Source of the DNA: Xanthobacteraceae bacterium
GTDB taxonomy: Bacteria; Pseudomonadota; Alphaproteobacteria; Rhizobiales; Xanthobacteraceae
NCBI GenBank assembly: GCA_030040825.1
Contig: JASHSY010000388.1
Span: 1-15,476 of the forward strand
Direction: 5' to 3'
DNA length: 15,476 bases
Of the stretch, positions 1 through 7,665 are shown in pieces. Both the position numbers and the translations under genes were made by a program. The stretch's first letter is position 1. Every line of letters starts with the position of its first letter. The notes under the pieces are model-generated. The model was given only the letters and a program-made list of their open reading frames with translations. It made no database searches and was not told the origin of the DNA.

Positions 1-157
1 GCACCACAACGCAGCCATGTCCACCGCAGACCGAGACGGCTTGCTGGACCAAAGTGTCGCGCGCCGCCGGCACGGCCGGTGTCATTGCCGTTGCGCCATG
101 AACGGCCAACGTTCCGAAGACAACAGCGGCAGCAAGTGCGGCAAAAAAGTCGCGCAT
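1..157 (-). CDS. Small secreted protein, N-terminal part only
   Basis: The frame starts at an ATG (157-155) with GGAT just upstream and runs off the left edge, so about 52 residues are visible. They begin MRDFFAALAAAVVFGTLAVH, a basic start followed by a hydrophobic stretch, then GATA-M, which reads as a Sec signal peptide cleaved near residue 24. The mature part seen is short and includes a CGGHGC motif near residues 43-48. Two in-frame ATGs further upstream (190 and 187) would add about 11 residues ahead of the hydrophobic stretch and are less likely. I do not recognise the family. Small exported proteins with Cys/His/Gly-rich tails are common in Hyphomicrobiales and usually carry no known function. 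Confidence 0.5.
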   Translation of the reverse strand, partial: MRDFFAALAAAVVFGTLAVHGATAMTPAVPAARDTLVQQAVSVCGGHGCVVV

Positions 158-255
158 CCGATCCTTCGAACGAATCAGTAAGACCATCATAGCGGACTTT
201 ACGCCGGAGTTTGGCTCTCTGGCGGCGCCTGATCGGAATAATGCGGGTGATAGAG

Positions 256-333
256 TGGTCGGAGCGGCGAGATTCGAACTCGCGACCCCCAGTCCCCCAG
301 ACTGGTGCGCTAACCGGGCTGCGCTACGCTCCG
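256..333 (-). tRNA. tRNA-Pro (anticodon GGG)
   Basis: Read on the minus strand, the acceptor stem CGGAGCG (333-327) pairs with CGCTCCG (266-260), followed by discriminator A (259) and an encoded CCA (258-256). The anticodon stem CCAGT/ACTGG encloses the loop CTGGGGG, giving anticodon GGG at 298-296, which reads proline CCC/CCU codons. The T arm has the usual GTTCGAATC core (GCGAG stem). A D arm of GCGC/GCGC is present. The 3' end points toward the left edge of the window. Confidence 0.96.
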
Positions 334-346
334 TCAATGCGGCCGG

Positions 347-375
347 ACTATATTAAGCGCGCATTGGACGCGCAA
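347..375 (-). promoter_or_regulatory. Sigma-70 type promoter for tRNA-Pro
   Basis: On the minus strand TTGCGC (375-370) is followed after 17 nt by TATAGT (352-347). The -10 box ends 13 nt before the tRNA 5' end, which fits a start of transcription near 340. Spacing and both boxes agree with housekeeping promoters. No start site was measured. Confidence 0.6.
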
Positions 376-414
376 CCAGCGCTCGCGCCCCGATGCCCCA
401 CCGCGTAAAGTGGC

Positions 415-807
415 TTGTCTTCGGATGCCAATCCCACCCGCAAACGAGCGACCGTGAAACGGATTTACAATGCGACGCTGAATTCCATCCGCGGGATACG
501 CTACGGCGTGGTCCATGAAGCGGCGATCCGTGAGGAGGCGATCCTCCTCGTGGCCGGGCTCCTGCTTGGGCTCCTGATCGCGCCGAGCGTCGTCTGGTAC
601 GTGCTGTTGGTCGGTTCGCTGCTCGTCCTGCTGGGCATCGAACTTCTCAACACCGCAATCGAAAAACTCGCCGACCATGTCACGCCCGAGCACCACATCG
701 ACATTCTACGGATCAAGGATTACGGCTCCGCCGCGGTGTTTTGTGGCATTTGCCTTGCGGGCGTGACTTGGCTCGCTGCACTCGCTGTGCGGTTGGGACT
801 GATCTGA
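415..807 (+). CDS. dgkA: Diacylglycerol kinase (prokaryotic, DgkA)
   Basis: This inner-membrane enzyme uses ATP to phosphorylate diacylglycerol to phosphatidate, recycling lipid left over from membrane-derived or periplasmic glucan synthesis. The 130 residues match the small trimeric DgkA family (about 120 residues). They contain a surface helix, three membrane spans (about 42-58, 60-78, 105-125) and the signature E76-L-L-N79-T-A-I-E83. E76 corresponds to the catalytic glutamate of the E. coli enzyme and E83 to a metal-binding glutamate. A second conserved block, KDYGSAAV, lies at 101-108. The first codon is TTG with only a weak purine-rich stretch before it. A GTG at 454 (residue 14), just before VKRIYNA, is the alternative start. 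The gene converges with the polymerase gene at 833, leaving 25 nt between the stop codons. Confidence 0.93.
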   Translation: MSSDANPTRKRATVKRIYNATLNSIRGIRYGVVHEAAIREEAILLVAGLLLGLLIAPSVVWYVLLVGSLLVLLGIELLNTAIEKLADHVTPEHHIDILRIKDYGSAAVFCGICLAGVTWLAALAVRLGLI

Positions 808-832
808 AAATGGATGCGGGCGAGGAGGGTGG

Positions 833-2110
833 TTACGCCGCGCTCGGCAGTGCAGCGTGATCGATTGACGCTTCCCAATCCTGCCGCCGGCGGAAATTGA
901 TCGTCGCCGCAGTCAGGCCCCAGATCATGCCGAGCAGCAAAAAGAAGTGGCGCCAGTGATCGGTGTCGACAATCAACCCCTCAAGCGCTTCGCCGACAAA
1001 GGCGGCGTAAGCGGCGATCAGATAATATTGCCAGGGCGTGCGTACCAAGGCGGCGCGCAATCCGATCGCCAGGGTGACGAGCACGAAGGTCAGATACGCG
1101 AAGCCGCCAAGCCAGCCGTAGACGAGAAAACCCTGCATATAAACGTCGTGTTGCTGGGTACCGTACAGCCGGCTGAACTCGAACGGCCCGAGCCCGTTCG
1201 GGTGATCCAGGATAACACTGAGCGCGAGTCTTTGCTCCCAAAAGCGGCCGCCAGGCCCAACGTCATAGGGCTGGATGGTTTTCGCCCGTTCCAAAAACAG
1301 GTCATGCACCGAAGGAATGGAAATCGCCAGCACGAACAATAGCGCAACGGCGACCACCGCGCCGATCGAAAACAGCACGACGCGGCCGCGCATGCGCGGG
1401 TCTGGCGCGGCGACGACAAGCAGCAGCACGACGGTGATGGCCGAAATCACGAAGTGCCCCCAGGCACCGCGCGAGAAACTCAAAAACAGACCGCCAAGGA
1501 GAAAGATCGAAATGGCCATCGCAGCCGGCCGCACACCGCGCGTCATCAGCTCGATCATCAGCAACAGCAGCGGAAAGATCAGAAACGGTGCGTAGACGTT
1601 CGGGTCTTTGAAGGTAGCGCTGACGCGGTCGTTATCGAGAAAAATATCGGAATGCGGCAACAGGTGAAAGAAGCCGATATACCCGGCGGCGGTCGCGATC
1701 AGCGCCGCAACCAGATAGCCGCGGCGCACGATTGAAAGCCGCGTCAGATTACCATCGCAAAACAGCGCGGCGAACATGATAGCGGCCAGAGCCAAGTAAA
1801 AGGAGGTTGCGGCGTATTGCAGGTTTTGTTGCTGATCGCTCACCTGGATCAGCGAAAAGCAACCGCCGACCAGCCAAACCGCAAGCAACATCACCAGCGG
1901 AACCAACTTGCGGTCGAACCGGACTCGCGCGGCGACGCTAACGACGAGCAGCGCAATCATCAGCGCGTCATGCGGCGATGGCTCGACGAAGGCGATCGAG
2001 CTCAGCAGCACAGTGACGAACAGAACGAAATTAAGAAACCGCTGCGGCAGCCGCCGCACGACGGTTAACGGCTCACCGACGGCATGCAAAGCGCTGGCCG
2101 CCCCGCTCAA
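833..2110 (-). CDS. O-antigen polymerase / ligase-like membrane protein (Wzy/WaaL superfamily)
   Basis: The 425-residue polytopic inner-membrane protein has about 10-12 hydrophobic segments between residues 25 and 405. It carries the Wzy_C-type signature SFSRGAW (211-217). A large periplasmic loop (about 268-325) contains GGRFWEQR and the conserved histidine H321 in a QHDVYMQ motif, followed by GWLGG. Family members join lipid-linked oligosaccharide units (Wzy) or transfer polysaccharide to lipid A core (WaaL). With a priming transferase next to it and no lipid A genes in view, a polymerase role is the better guess. The start is a TTG (2110) in a TTGA overlap with the stop codon of the upstream transferase; GGAG lies 8 nt before it, so translational coupling is likely. 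The exact substrate cannot be read from sequence. Confidence 0.85.
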   Translation of the reverse strand: MSGAASALHAVGEPLTVVRRLPQRFLNFVLFVTVLLSSIAFVEPSPHDALMIALLVVSVAARVRFDRKLVPLVMLLAVWLVGGCFSLIQVSDQQQNLQYAATSFYLALAAIMFAALFCDGNLTRLSIVRRGYLVAALIATAAGYIGFFHLLPHSDIFLDNDRVSATFKDPNVYAPFLIFPLLLLMIELMTRGVRPAAMAISIFLLGGLFLSFSRGAWGHFVISAITVVLLLVVAAPDPRMRGRVVLFSIGAVVAVALLFVLAISIPSVHDLFLERAKTIQPYDVGPGGRFWEQRLALSVILDHPNGLGPFEFSRLYGTQQHDVYMQGFLVYGWLGGFAYLTFVLVTLAIGLRAALVRTPWQYYLIAAYAAFVGEALEGLIVDTDHWRHFFLLLGMIWGLTAATINFRRRQDWEASIDHAALPSAA

Positions 2111-3675
2111 TAAGCGTTCTCCGTGCGGATCAGCGCGAACGGGGTCTGGGCGAGGATGTAAAGGTCGAGCAAGATCGACCAGTTCTCGATGTAATAAAGA
2201 TCATGCTCGACGCGGCGTTGGATTTTTTCCTGGCTGTTGGTTTCCCCGCGCCAGCCGTGAATCTGTGCCCAACCGGTCAATCCGGGCTTGACCCGATGGC
2301 GGGCGAAATAGCCGTCCACCGCCTCGTCGTAGAGCCGGTTCTCTGCCTTGGCCTGCAACGCGTGCGGACGTGGGCCGACCAGCGACAGGTTGCCGGCGAA
2401 CACCACGTTGAACAGCTGCGGCAATTCGTCGAGGCTGGTCTTACGGATGAAGCGGCCGACCCGGGTCACCCGGCTGTCGCCTTTACTGACCAGCTTGCTC
2501 GCGCTCGCGTCGCTCTGGTCGATATACATCGAACGGAATTTCCAGATCTCGATCAGCTCGTTGTTGAAGCCGTAGCGTTTCTGCTTGAAGAACACCGGTC
2601 CGCGGCTGTCGCGCTTGATGGCGAGCGCGACCACGGCCATGATCGGCAACGCGCAGATCAGCGCGATCGTGCCAACAATTTTGTCGAATAGCCATTTCAT
2701 CACCACGTCCCAGTCGGCGATCGGCTTGTCGAAAATATCGAGCACCGCAACGTTGCCGACATAAGAGTAGGAGCGGGGGCGATAACGCAGCTTGTTGGTA
2801 TGCGCGGACAACCGAATATCGACCGGCAATACCCAAAGCTTCTTGAGCATTTGTAAGATGCGGCTTTCCGCTGAAACCGGCAGAGAAAAGATCACCAGAT
2901 CGACGCGGGTATTGCGGGCGAATTCAACCAGATCGTCCACGGTGCCGAGCTTGGGGATGCCGGCGCAGGTCGCGCTTGCGCGGCCGTCACCGCGGTCGTC
3001 GAACACGCCGATGACCCGCACGTCGGAATCGCGCTGCGAGGCGAGCGAGTTGATCAGCGTTTCGCCATTGGCATCCGCGCCGACCACAACGGTGCGGCGT
3101 TCAAGCCGGCCTTCGTGGGTCCAACGGCGCACCAGGAGAAACAAGGCGCGCCGGAACGCGATCAGCGCGAATAGGCCAAGCACGTAGAACATGCCGAGCC
3201 ACACGCGCGAGAAATGATCGCCGGATTTGGCGAAGAACGACACGCCGATGGCAACGAGAAAAACCACCGACCACGCCGAGGCGAGCCGCATATATTGCTT
3301 CTCGTGACCGCGGAACGCCTGCACCTGGTAAATGTCGGCGACCTGGAAAGCGAACACGGCCAACAGCGCGATACCGGCGACGGCGGCGAAGTAATGCCAC
3401 GCGAAACCGTGCGCCGGCACGACATACGAAACGTAGACCGCAAAGCCGATCAGGACGACGATGGCGACTTCGATCAGCCGCACGGCTCCGGCAAGTACGA
3501 TCGGCGACAATGCCGGCTCGTAATGCTGCTCGGCGAGTGAAGCGGCGGCTGGCGACAAGGACGGGGCGTCGTCAATACGCGGTGTGGATTGCGGCATTGT
3601 CGAAACGCCGGATAGCACCGCAGATGATGCGGTATCGAAAAGCGAGCTATGCTCAGGCTTGGACATCTCTGCCAC
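2107..3675 (-). CDS. Polyprenyl-phosphate sugar-1-phosphate transferase (WcaJ/ExoY-type priming enzyme)
   Basis: This membrane enzyme starts repeat-unit synthesis by moving a sugar-1-phosphate, typically glucose-1-P, from a UDP-sugar to undecaprenyl phosphate on the cytoplasmic face. The 522 residues show a disordered start (1-55), four membrane spans (about 60-86, 92-114, 133-150, 157-181), a Rossmann-like CoA_binding_3 domain (about 190-315, VVVGA at 196-200) and the catalytic sugar-transferase domain (about 328-522). The catalytic domain has its re-entrant helix at 331-353 and the motifs WKFRSM (378-383), SLDELPQLFNV (414-424, with the D416-E417 dyad), GNLSLVGPRPH (428-438) and KPGLTGWAQ (463-471). 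The five-segment layout is that of the WcaJ/GumD/EpsZ group. The start could be GTG 3675 or ATG 3666; neither has a clear ribosome-binding site. It lies 79 nt downstream of the GT4 gene and overlaps the polymerase gene by 4 nt. Confidence 0.92.
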   Translation of the reverse strand: MAEMSKPEHSSLFDTASSAVLSGVSTMPQSTPRIDDAPSLSPAAASLAEQHYEPALSPIVLAGAVRLIEVAIVVLIGFAVYVSYVVPAHGFAWHYFAAVAGIALLAVFAFQVADIYQVQAFRGHEKQYMRLASAWSVVFLVAIGVSFFAKSGDHFSRVWLGMFYVLGLFALIAFRRALFLLVRRWTHEGRLERRTVVVGADANGETLINSLASQRDSDVRVIGVFDDRGDGRASATCAGIPKLGTVDDLVEFARNTRVDLVIFSLPVSAESRILQMLKKLWVLPVDIRLSAHTNKLRYRPRSYSYVGNVAVLDIFDKPIADWDVVMKWLFDKIVGTIALICALPIMAVVALAIKRDSRGPVFFKQKRYGFNNELIEIWKFRSMYIDQSDASASKLVSKGDSRVTRVGRFIRKTSLDELPQLFNVVFAGNLSLVGPRPHALQAKAENRLYDEAVDGYFARHRVKPGLTGWAQIHGWRGETNSQEKIQRRVEHDLYYIENWSILLDLYILAQTPFALIRTENAY

Positions 3676-3754
3676 GCATTAAGTCGTTCGCGCTCATGCG
3701 CGAAACGCCCCCGGCAGTCTGAGCGCTGAAATAGTAAATAAAGTCCGAAAAACG

Positions 3755-4993
3755 TTAACGGAACCGGGAAAGTTTGCGCAGCGCCAGCGCTTCGCGATAT
3801 GCGGCAAGCCCGCCGTCGACCATGGCGTGGAGCGAGAACTCGGCCCGCACACGCCCGCGCACGGCCTCGGCTACGCGTCTGATTGCGGCCGGGTCGTCGA
3901 GCGCGGCGGCGATCGCGGCGGCAAGCGCGAGCGGATCGTTAGCGGTGACAAGGCCGGTTGAGAGCGAGCCGAAGATTTCGGGAATGCCACCGACGCGCGT
4001 GGCAAGGATCGGCAGGCCGCCGGCGGCCGCCTCCAGCAGCACATAGGGCAAGGATTCGGTATGCGAGGGCATCACCAGCATGCGGCCCATCGCAAAAGCC
4101 TCGCAGGCAGGCCGATAGCCGACAAAGCGCACCCGATCGTCGACGCCAGCCGACTTGGCGTACGATTTAAGTTCGTGTTCGAGCGGACCTTCGCCAGCTA
4201 TGGTCGCGCTCACCCGCCGGCCGGACTCTTTGAGCTTGGCCAGCGCCGCGATCAGCACGTCAAAGCCTTTGACCGGCCGTAATTCGCCAAGGCAGACCAG
4301 ATCGGTAGCGTCGGCCGCCGGTGCAATTGGGGCAAACTCGTCGTCGCTGACGCCGTTATGGACGACCCGCATCATGGTGGGTGGGCGGCCGATCGCGGTG
4401 CGGAACAGACCGGCTACATACGCGCTCTCGAACAGGAATAGATCGGTGCGCCATTTCAACAGCCATTCGAGCGAGCGATAAAATCCGCCCGTCAGCGTAC
4501 CGGGCCGGTAGAACAGCGAACCGCCGTGTGGGGTAATGACGCGAATGGCGTCCGGCGCGGTCCGCGCGAGCCGGACCAGTGCCGCGCCCTTGGCGCCGTG
4601 ACCGTGCAGCACATCGGGCTGCATCTCGCCGATCCGCCGCGCGATCGCCCGCAAGGCGCCGATATCGGACGGCCGCAGTTCACGCGCGATCGGCACACGC
4701 TCAAGCCCAAGCGTAAGCTGAGAAGAAAGCTCCGTTAGCACCGCGTCAGCACGCGCCCCGCCAGTGGTCGAATCGACCACGAGGCCGACACGATGGCCGC
4801 GCGCCGCCTGGCCGCGGGCGACATCGAGCACATGGCGAAACAGGCCGCCGAGCGGCGCGCGCAGGACATGCATGATCTTTAGCGCGGACCGCGGCGCTGC
4901 AAGCGGCGGTAGCGCCGCGTCTGTCGTGATGGCGGCGGCGGTCCCCAACTTGGCCATGCGGGAAAATCCCATATCGGCCGAGCGAATCCACAA
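3755..4993 (-). CDS. Glycosyltransferase family 4 (GT-B fold)
   Basis: This is a cytoplasmic retaining glycosyltransferase, likely to add a sugar from an NDP-donor to the lipid-linked acceptor made by the adjacent priming enzyme. The N-terminal acceptor domain begins near MHVLRAPLGGLFRHVLD (41-57) and contains DVLHGHGAKGA (127-137) and ITPHGG (153-158). The C-terminal donor domain has LGELRPVKGFD (235-245), AGEGP (266-270) and the E-X7-E motif (E313 to E321) within SHTESLPYVLLEAA, followed by GGLPILATRVGG. Length (412) fits the family. The frame opens at TTG 4993; ATG 4957 (residue 13, with GGGA upstream) is a credible later start, and residues 1-38 align with no known domain. It is the first gene of the minus arm, facing the shared intergenic region. 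Donor and acceptor specificity are unknown. Confidence 0.9.
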   Translation of the reverse strand: MWIRSADMGFSRMAKLGTAAAITTDAALPPLAAPRSALKIMHVLRAPLGGLFRHVLDVARGQAARGHRVGLVVDSTTGGARADAVLTELSSQLTLGLERVPIARELRPSDIGALRAIARRIGEMQPDVLHGHGAKGAALVRLARTAPDAIRVITPHGGSLFYRPGTLTGGFYRSLEWLLKWRTDLFLFESAYVAGLFRTAIGRPPTMMRVVHNGVSDDEFAPIAPAADATDLVCLGELRPVKGFDVLIAALAKLKESGRRVSATIAGEGPLEHELKSYAKSAGVDDRVRFVGYRPACEAFAMGRMLVMPSHTESLPYVLLEAAAGGLPILATRVGGIPEIFGSLSTGLVTANDPLALAAAIAAALDDPAAIRRVAEAVRGRVRAEFSLHAMVDGGLAAYREALALRKLSRFR

Positions 4994-5070
4994 AATCCGC
5001 CGCAGGCCTTTAACTCCGATAGAGCAATGCCGCGGTTAAGAAAGCCTTCATTGCGCTTCCGTCACCCGCA

Positions 5071-5114
5071 GGTTGCAGCGAAAGCCGGTAGTTCCGGCTG
5101 CGCCTGGCTGCACC
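5071..5114. promoter_or_regulatory. Nested inverted repeat in the divergent polysaccharide intergenic region
   Basis: An inner perfect stem AGCCGG (5083-5088) / CCGGCT (5094-5099) has a 5-nt spacer. It sits inside an outer imperfect stem GGTTGCAGC (5071-5079) / GCTGCACC (5107-5114) with one bulged T. It lies between the divergent GT4 and Wzz-like genes, about 80-120 nt upstream of the GT4 start. It may be a protein-binding site or a hairpin in the minus-strand leader; the sequence alone does not decide. Confidence 0.35.
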
Positions 5115-5129
5115 GGGACGAGCACATAC

Positions 5130-5151
5130 AAACCGCAACGGCAAGCGGTTT
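5130..5151. promoter_or_regulatory. Inverted repeat, candidate operator
   Basis: AAACCGC (5130-5136) and GCGGTTT (5145-5151) form a perfect 7-bp inverted repeat around an 8-nt spacer (AACGGCAA). The centre lies about 115 nt before the Wzz-like start codon and about 150 nt before the GT4 start. That position suits an operator shared by both arms. No plus-strand gene ends upstream, so it is not an obvious terminator. I could not assign a regulator or mark convincing -35/-10 boxes nearby. Confidence 0.35.
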
Positions 5152-5256
5152 AACCGGATAGCAACCTTAATCGCTTGTTATCGGCAACCGGCGTTGCGTG
5201 CGCATTGTTGTTGCCTGCGTTGAATGTTTAGCCCTGTCAAAGCGTGGGAGCCGTGA

Positions 5257-7512
5257 ATGAATTTGGCGCCGCCATCGCCGCGATCGTATTTGCGGGACGC
5301 TTTCAGCGACGGGGATTTGGATTTGGGCGCCCTCGGCGCCGCGCTCTGGCGCGACCGCTTCAAGATCTTGCGCCCGACGCTAATCGTGGCATCGATCACT
5401 TTTTTGGTCGTGTTCATGATTCCGGCCAAATACCAAGCGGAATCCCGCTTGCTGTTACTCTCCCGCGATAACATTTATCTGCGCTCCGACCTCGACAAGG
5501 ATGTGCTCGATCGGAACGTGGTCGACACCGAGGCGGTGGTCAGCCAGGCCCAAATCGTACTGTCGCGCGACCTCGCCAAGGAAGTGATCGCCAAACTTAA
5601 GCTCAACGAAATGCCGGAATTCGATCCAGCGCTCTCCGGCGTCTCGCTGGTCAAGTCGCTCCTTGGCTTTTTCGGCATCGTCAAGAATCCGCTCGCCATA
5701 ACGCCGGAAGAGCGGGTGTTGGAAGCCTATTACGACCGGCTCACCGTCTTTCCGGTAGAGAAGTCGCGCGTTATTGTCATCGATTTCCTCTCGGAAAATC
5801 CTGAGCTTGCCGCCCGTGTCGCCAACGCCATCGCCAGCGCCTATCTCGAGCGGCAGCAGGCGGCAAAGCAGGAGCAGGCGAAAAGCGCCGGCGTCTGGCT
5901 CGGCAGCCAAATTGATGAATTGCGCAAGAAGGTCGCCGAGGCTGACAGCAAGGTCGAAGCCTTCCGCGCCAAATCGAACCTCCTGGTCGGGCCGAACAAC
6001 ACCACACTGTCAACCCAGCAGCTTGGCGACCTCAATGCGCAGCTTGCCGCTGCGCGTGCGCAAAAGGCTGACGCCGAAGCGAAGGCGAGACTAATCCGCG
6101 ACATGCTCAAGTCTCGCCAGCCGATCGACTCCTCAGACATCCTCAATTCCGAACTGATCCGGCGACTTTCCGAGCAGCGGGTGACGTTGCGGGCACAGCT
6201 TGCCGAGCAGTCTTCATCGCTGCTGGACAACCACCCTCGCATCAAGGAACTGAAAGCGCAGATCGCCGACCTCGACCAACAGATCAGGAACGAGGCGGAA
6301 ACCATTGCGCGATCACTAGAAAATGACGCCAAGCTTGCCGACGCCAAGGTCGCCGCCCAGCTTGCCAATTTCGACGCGCTCAAGAGCCAGGCGGCAACAA
6401 CAAACGAAGACGACGTACAACTGCGCGCACTTGAGCGGGACGCCAAATCCCAACGCGACCTGCTCGAATCCTATTTGGCCAAATACCGCGAAGCGAGCGC
6501 GCGCGACACTGTTGCATCGGCCCCACCTGATGCGCGGATCATTTCGCGTGCCACGGTGTCGAATGTGCCGGCCTATCCAAAGAAGCTTCCGACCGTACTG
6601 ATCGCCTCGCTTGCCACTATGGTGCTATGTGCGGGCTTGGTGCTGACCCGTGAATTGCTGGCGACGCCGGCTGGCGTGACGCGGATACCCGCATTCGCGC
6701 CGCGTTTTTTTGGTGGCGGCGACCCGCTGGTGCCAGCCGCCAAGGCGGGAGCGCCCGCGCCAATGTCGACTGCACCTGGTCACATTCCGCCGGAGGCGAT
6801 CGCTGTAGCGGCCGCCGCGGCCGTAAACGACGAACCCAACCCGGCCTGGCCGGATTCGCCCGCCAAGCGCTACACCGAGATTGTGGGGACGCCAGCGCTG
6901 GGCGGCGTACCGGTCTCCGCGATCGAAGAGTTCGCCCATAATCTCCAACAGGTGGGCTTCGCGGGAAGCCAAATGACGTTCTTCGGCGCCACGCCCGAAC
7001 TCGATACCGCCGGCATCGCCATCAAATTCGCCCGCGCCATGGCGCGGGACGCGCGCGTTGTGCTGGTCGGCCTCGGCGCAGGCGACGCCGCCATTCGCGG
7101 CATCTCCAGCGATCCGGACGCCCCAAGCCTATCCGATCTCGCTGCCGGCGCGGTATCTTTCGGCGCCATCATCACCAAAGACCGCGTGTCCGCTCTCAAC
7201 CTGATCGCCTCAGGCGGCAGCTTACGGCACGCCCTCGTCGCCGCGCCTGGGATGGCGCAAAGCTTTGCCGCGCTGTCGAAGGCCTATTCGCAAGTCGTCG
7301 TTGATGCCGGCGTACTCGGCGGGCCGGATATGGTCGCGATCGCGCGCATGATCCCGCATGCCGCCTTGGTGGTCGAGACGCTGTCCGGGCTTGCCACTCA
7401 GAAAGCGCGTGACGCGCTGGTCGAGGCGGGCTTTGAGGACGTAACCATCCTCGTTTGCGGTCGCGCCGAGGCCGGCTCACCAGGAATGCCCGCGCATCAA
7501 GCGGCAGCGTAG
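5257..7512 (+). CDS. Polysaccharide co-polymerase, Wzz/Wzc-like, with degenerate BY-kinase-like C-terminus
   Basis: This is an inner-membrane protein of the Wzz/Wzc/ExoP class, which sets chain length and helps export of capsular or exopolysaccharide. The layout is: cytoplasmic N-terminus; Wzz domain with first membrane span (about 41-57); a long periplasmic region that is mostly helical coiled coil (about 195-415); a second span (about 445-466) preceded by the proline motif VPAYPKKLP (437-445); a linker rich in Ala/Pro (470-550); and a Rossmann-like domain (about 553-735). That last domain sits where BY-kinases carry their ATPase, but the Walker A loop reads GATPELDTAG (577-586) without GK[ST], the A' strand reads VVLVGLGAGD (601-610), and the Walker B position reads VVVDAGVL (680-687). 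There is no tyrosine cluster at the C-terminus. Start ATG 5257 has GGGAG 6 nt upstream. It leads the plus arm, with the deacetylase gene following. Confidence 0.88.
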   Translation: MNLAPPSPRSYLRDAFSDGDLDLGALGAALWRDRFKILRPTLIVASITFLVVFMIPAKYQAESRLLLLSRDNIYLRSDLDKDVLDRNVVDTEAVVSQAQIVLSRDLAKEVIAKLKLNEMPEFDPALSGVSLVKSLLGFFGIVKNPLAITPEERVLEAYYDRLTVFPVEKSRVIVIDFLSENPELAARVANAIASAYLERQQAAKQEQAKSAGVWLGSQIDELRKKVAEADSKVEAFRAKSNLLVGPNNTTLSTQQLGDLNAQLAAARAQKADAEAKARLIRDMLKSRQPIDSSDILNSELIRRLSEQRVTLRAQLAEQSSSLLDNHPRIKELKAQIADLDQQIRNEAETIARSLENDAKLADAKVAAQLANFDALKSQAATTNEDDVQLRALERDAKSQRDLLESYLAKYREASARDTVASAPPDARIISRATVSNVPAYPKKLPTVLIASLATMVLCAGLVLTRELLATPAGVTRIPAFAPRFFGGGDPLVPAAKAGAPAPMSTAPGHIPPEAIAVAAAAAVNDEPNPAWPDSPAKRYTEIVGTPALGGVPVSAIEEFAHNLQQVGFAGSQMTFFGATPELDTAGIAIKFARAMARDARVVLVGLGAGDAAIRGISSDPDAPSLSDLAAGAVSFGAIITKDRVSALNLIASGGSLRHALVAAPGMAQSFAALSKAYSQVVVDAGVLGGPDMVAIARMIPHAALVVETLSGLATQKARDALVEAGFEDVTILVCGRAEAGSPGMPAHQAAA

Positions 7513-7665
7513 CGGCTTTTTCAAAACGCCCGATTCGCCTGAGGGCGTCATAGAAACGCCGTGGCGGCAAAGGATTATCAACCAAGACGGTGGATAGTCG
7601 GGCAGGGCGCCAAGCCAAGGACGAACCGTGCGCGCCGTGAGCATTTGACACCGGCGGGATATGAT

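Noticed and set aside
211..408. Plus-strand 65-codon frame across the tRNA region.
   Set aside because: It reads the complement of tRNA-Pro. The peptide pattern (ERRDSNSRPPVPQ) is the well-known false translation of tRNA genes.
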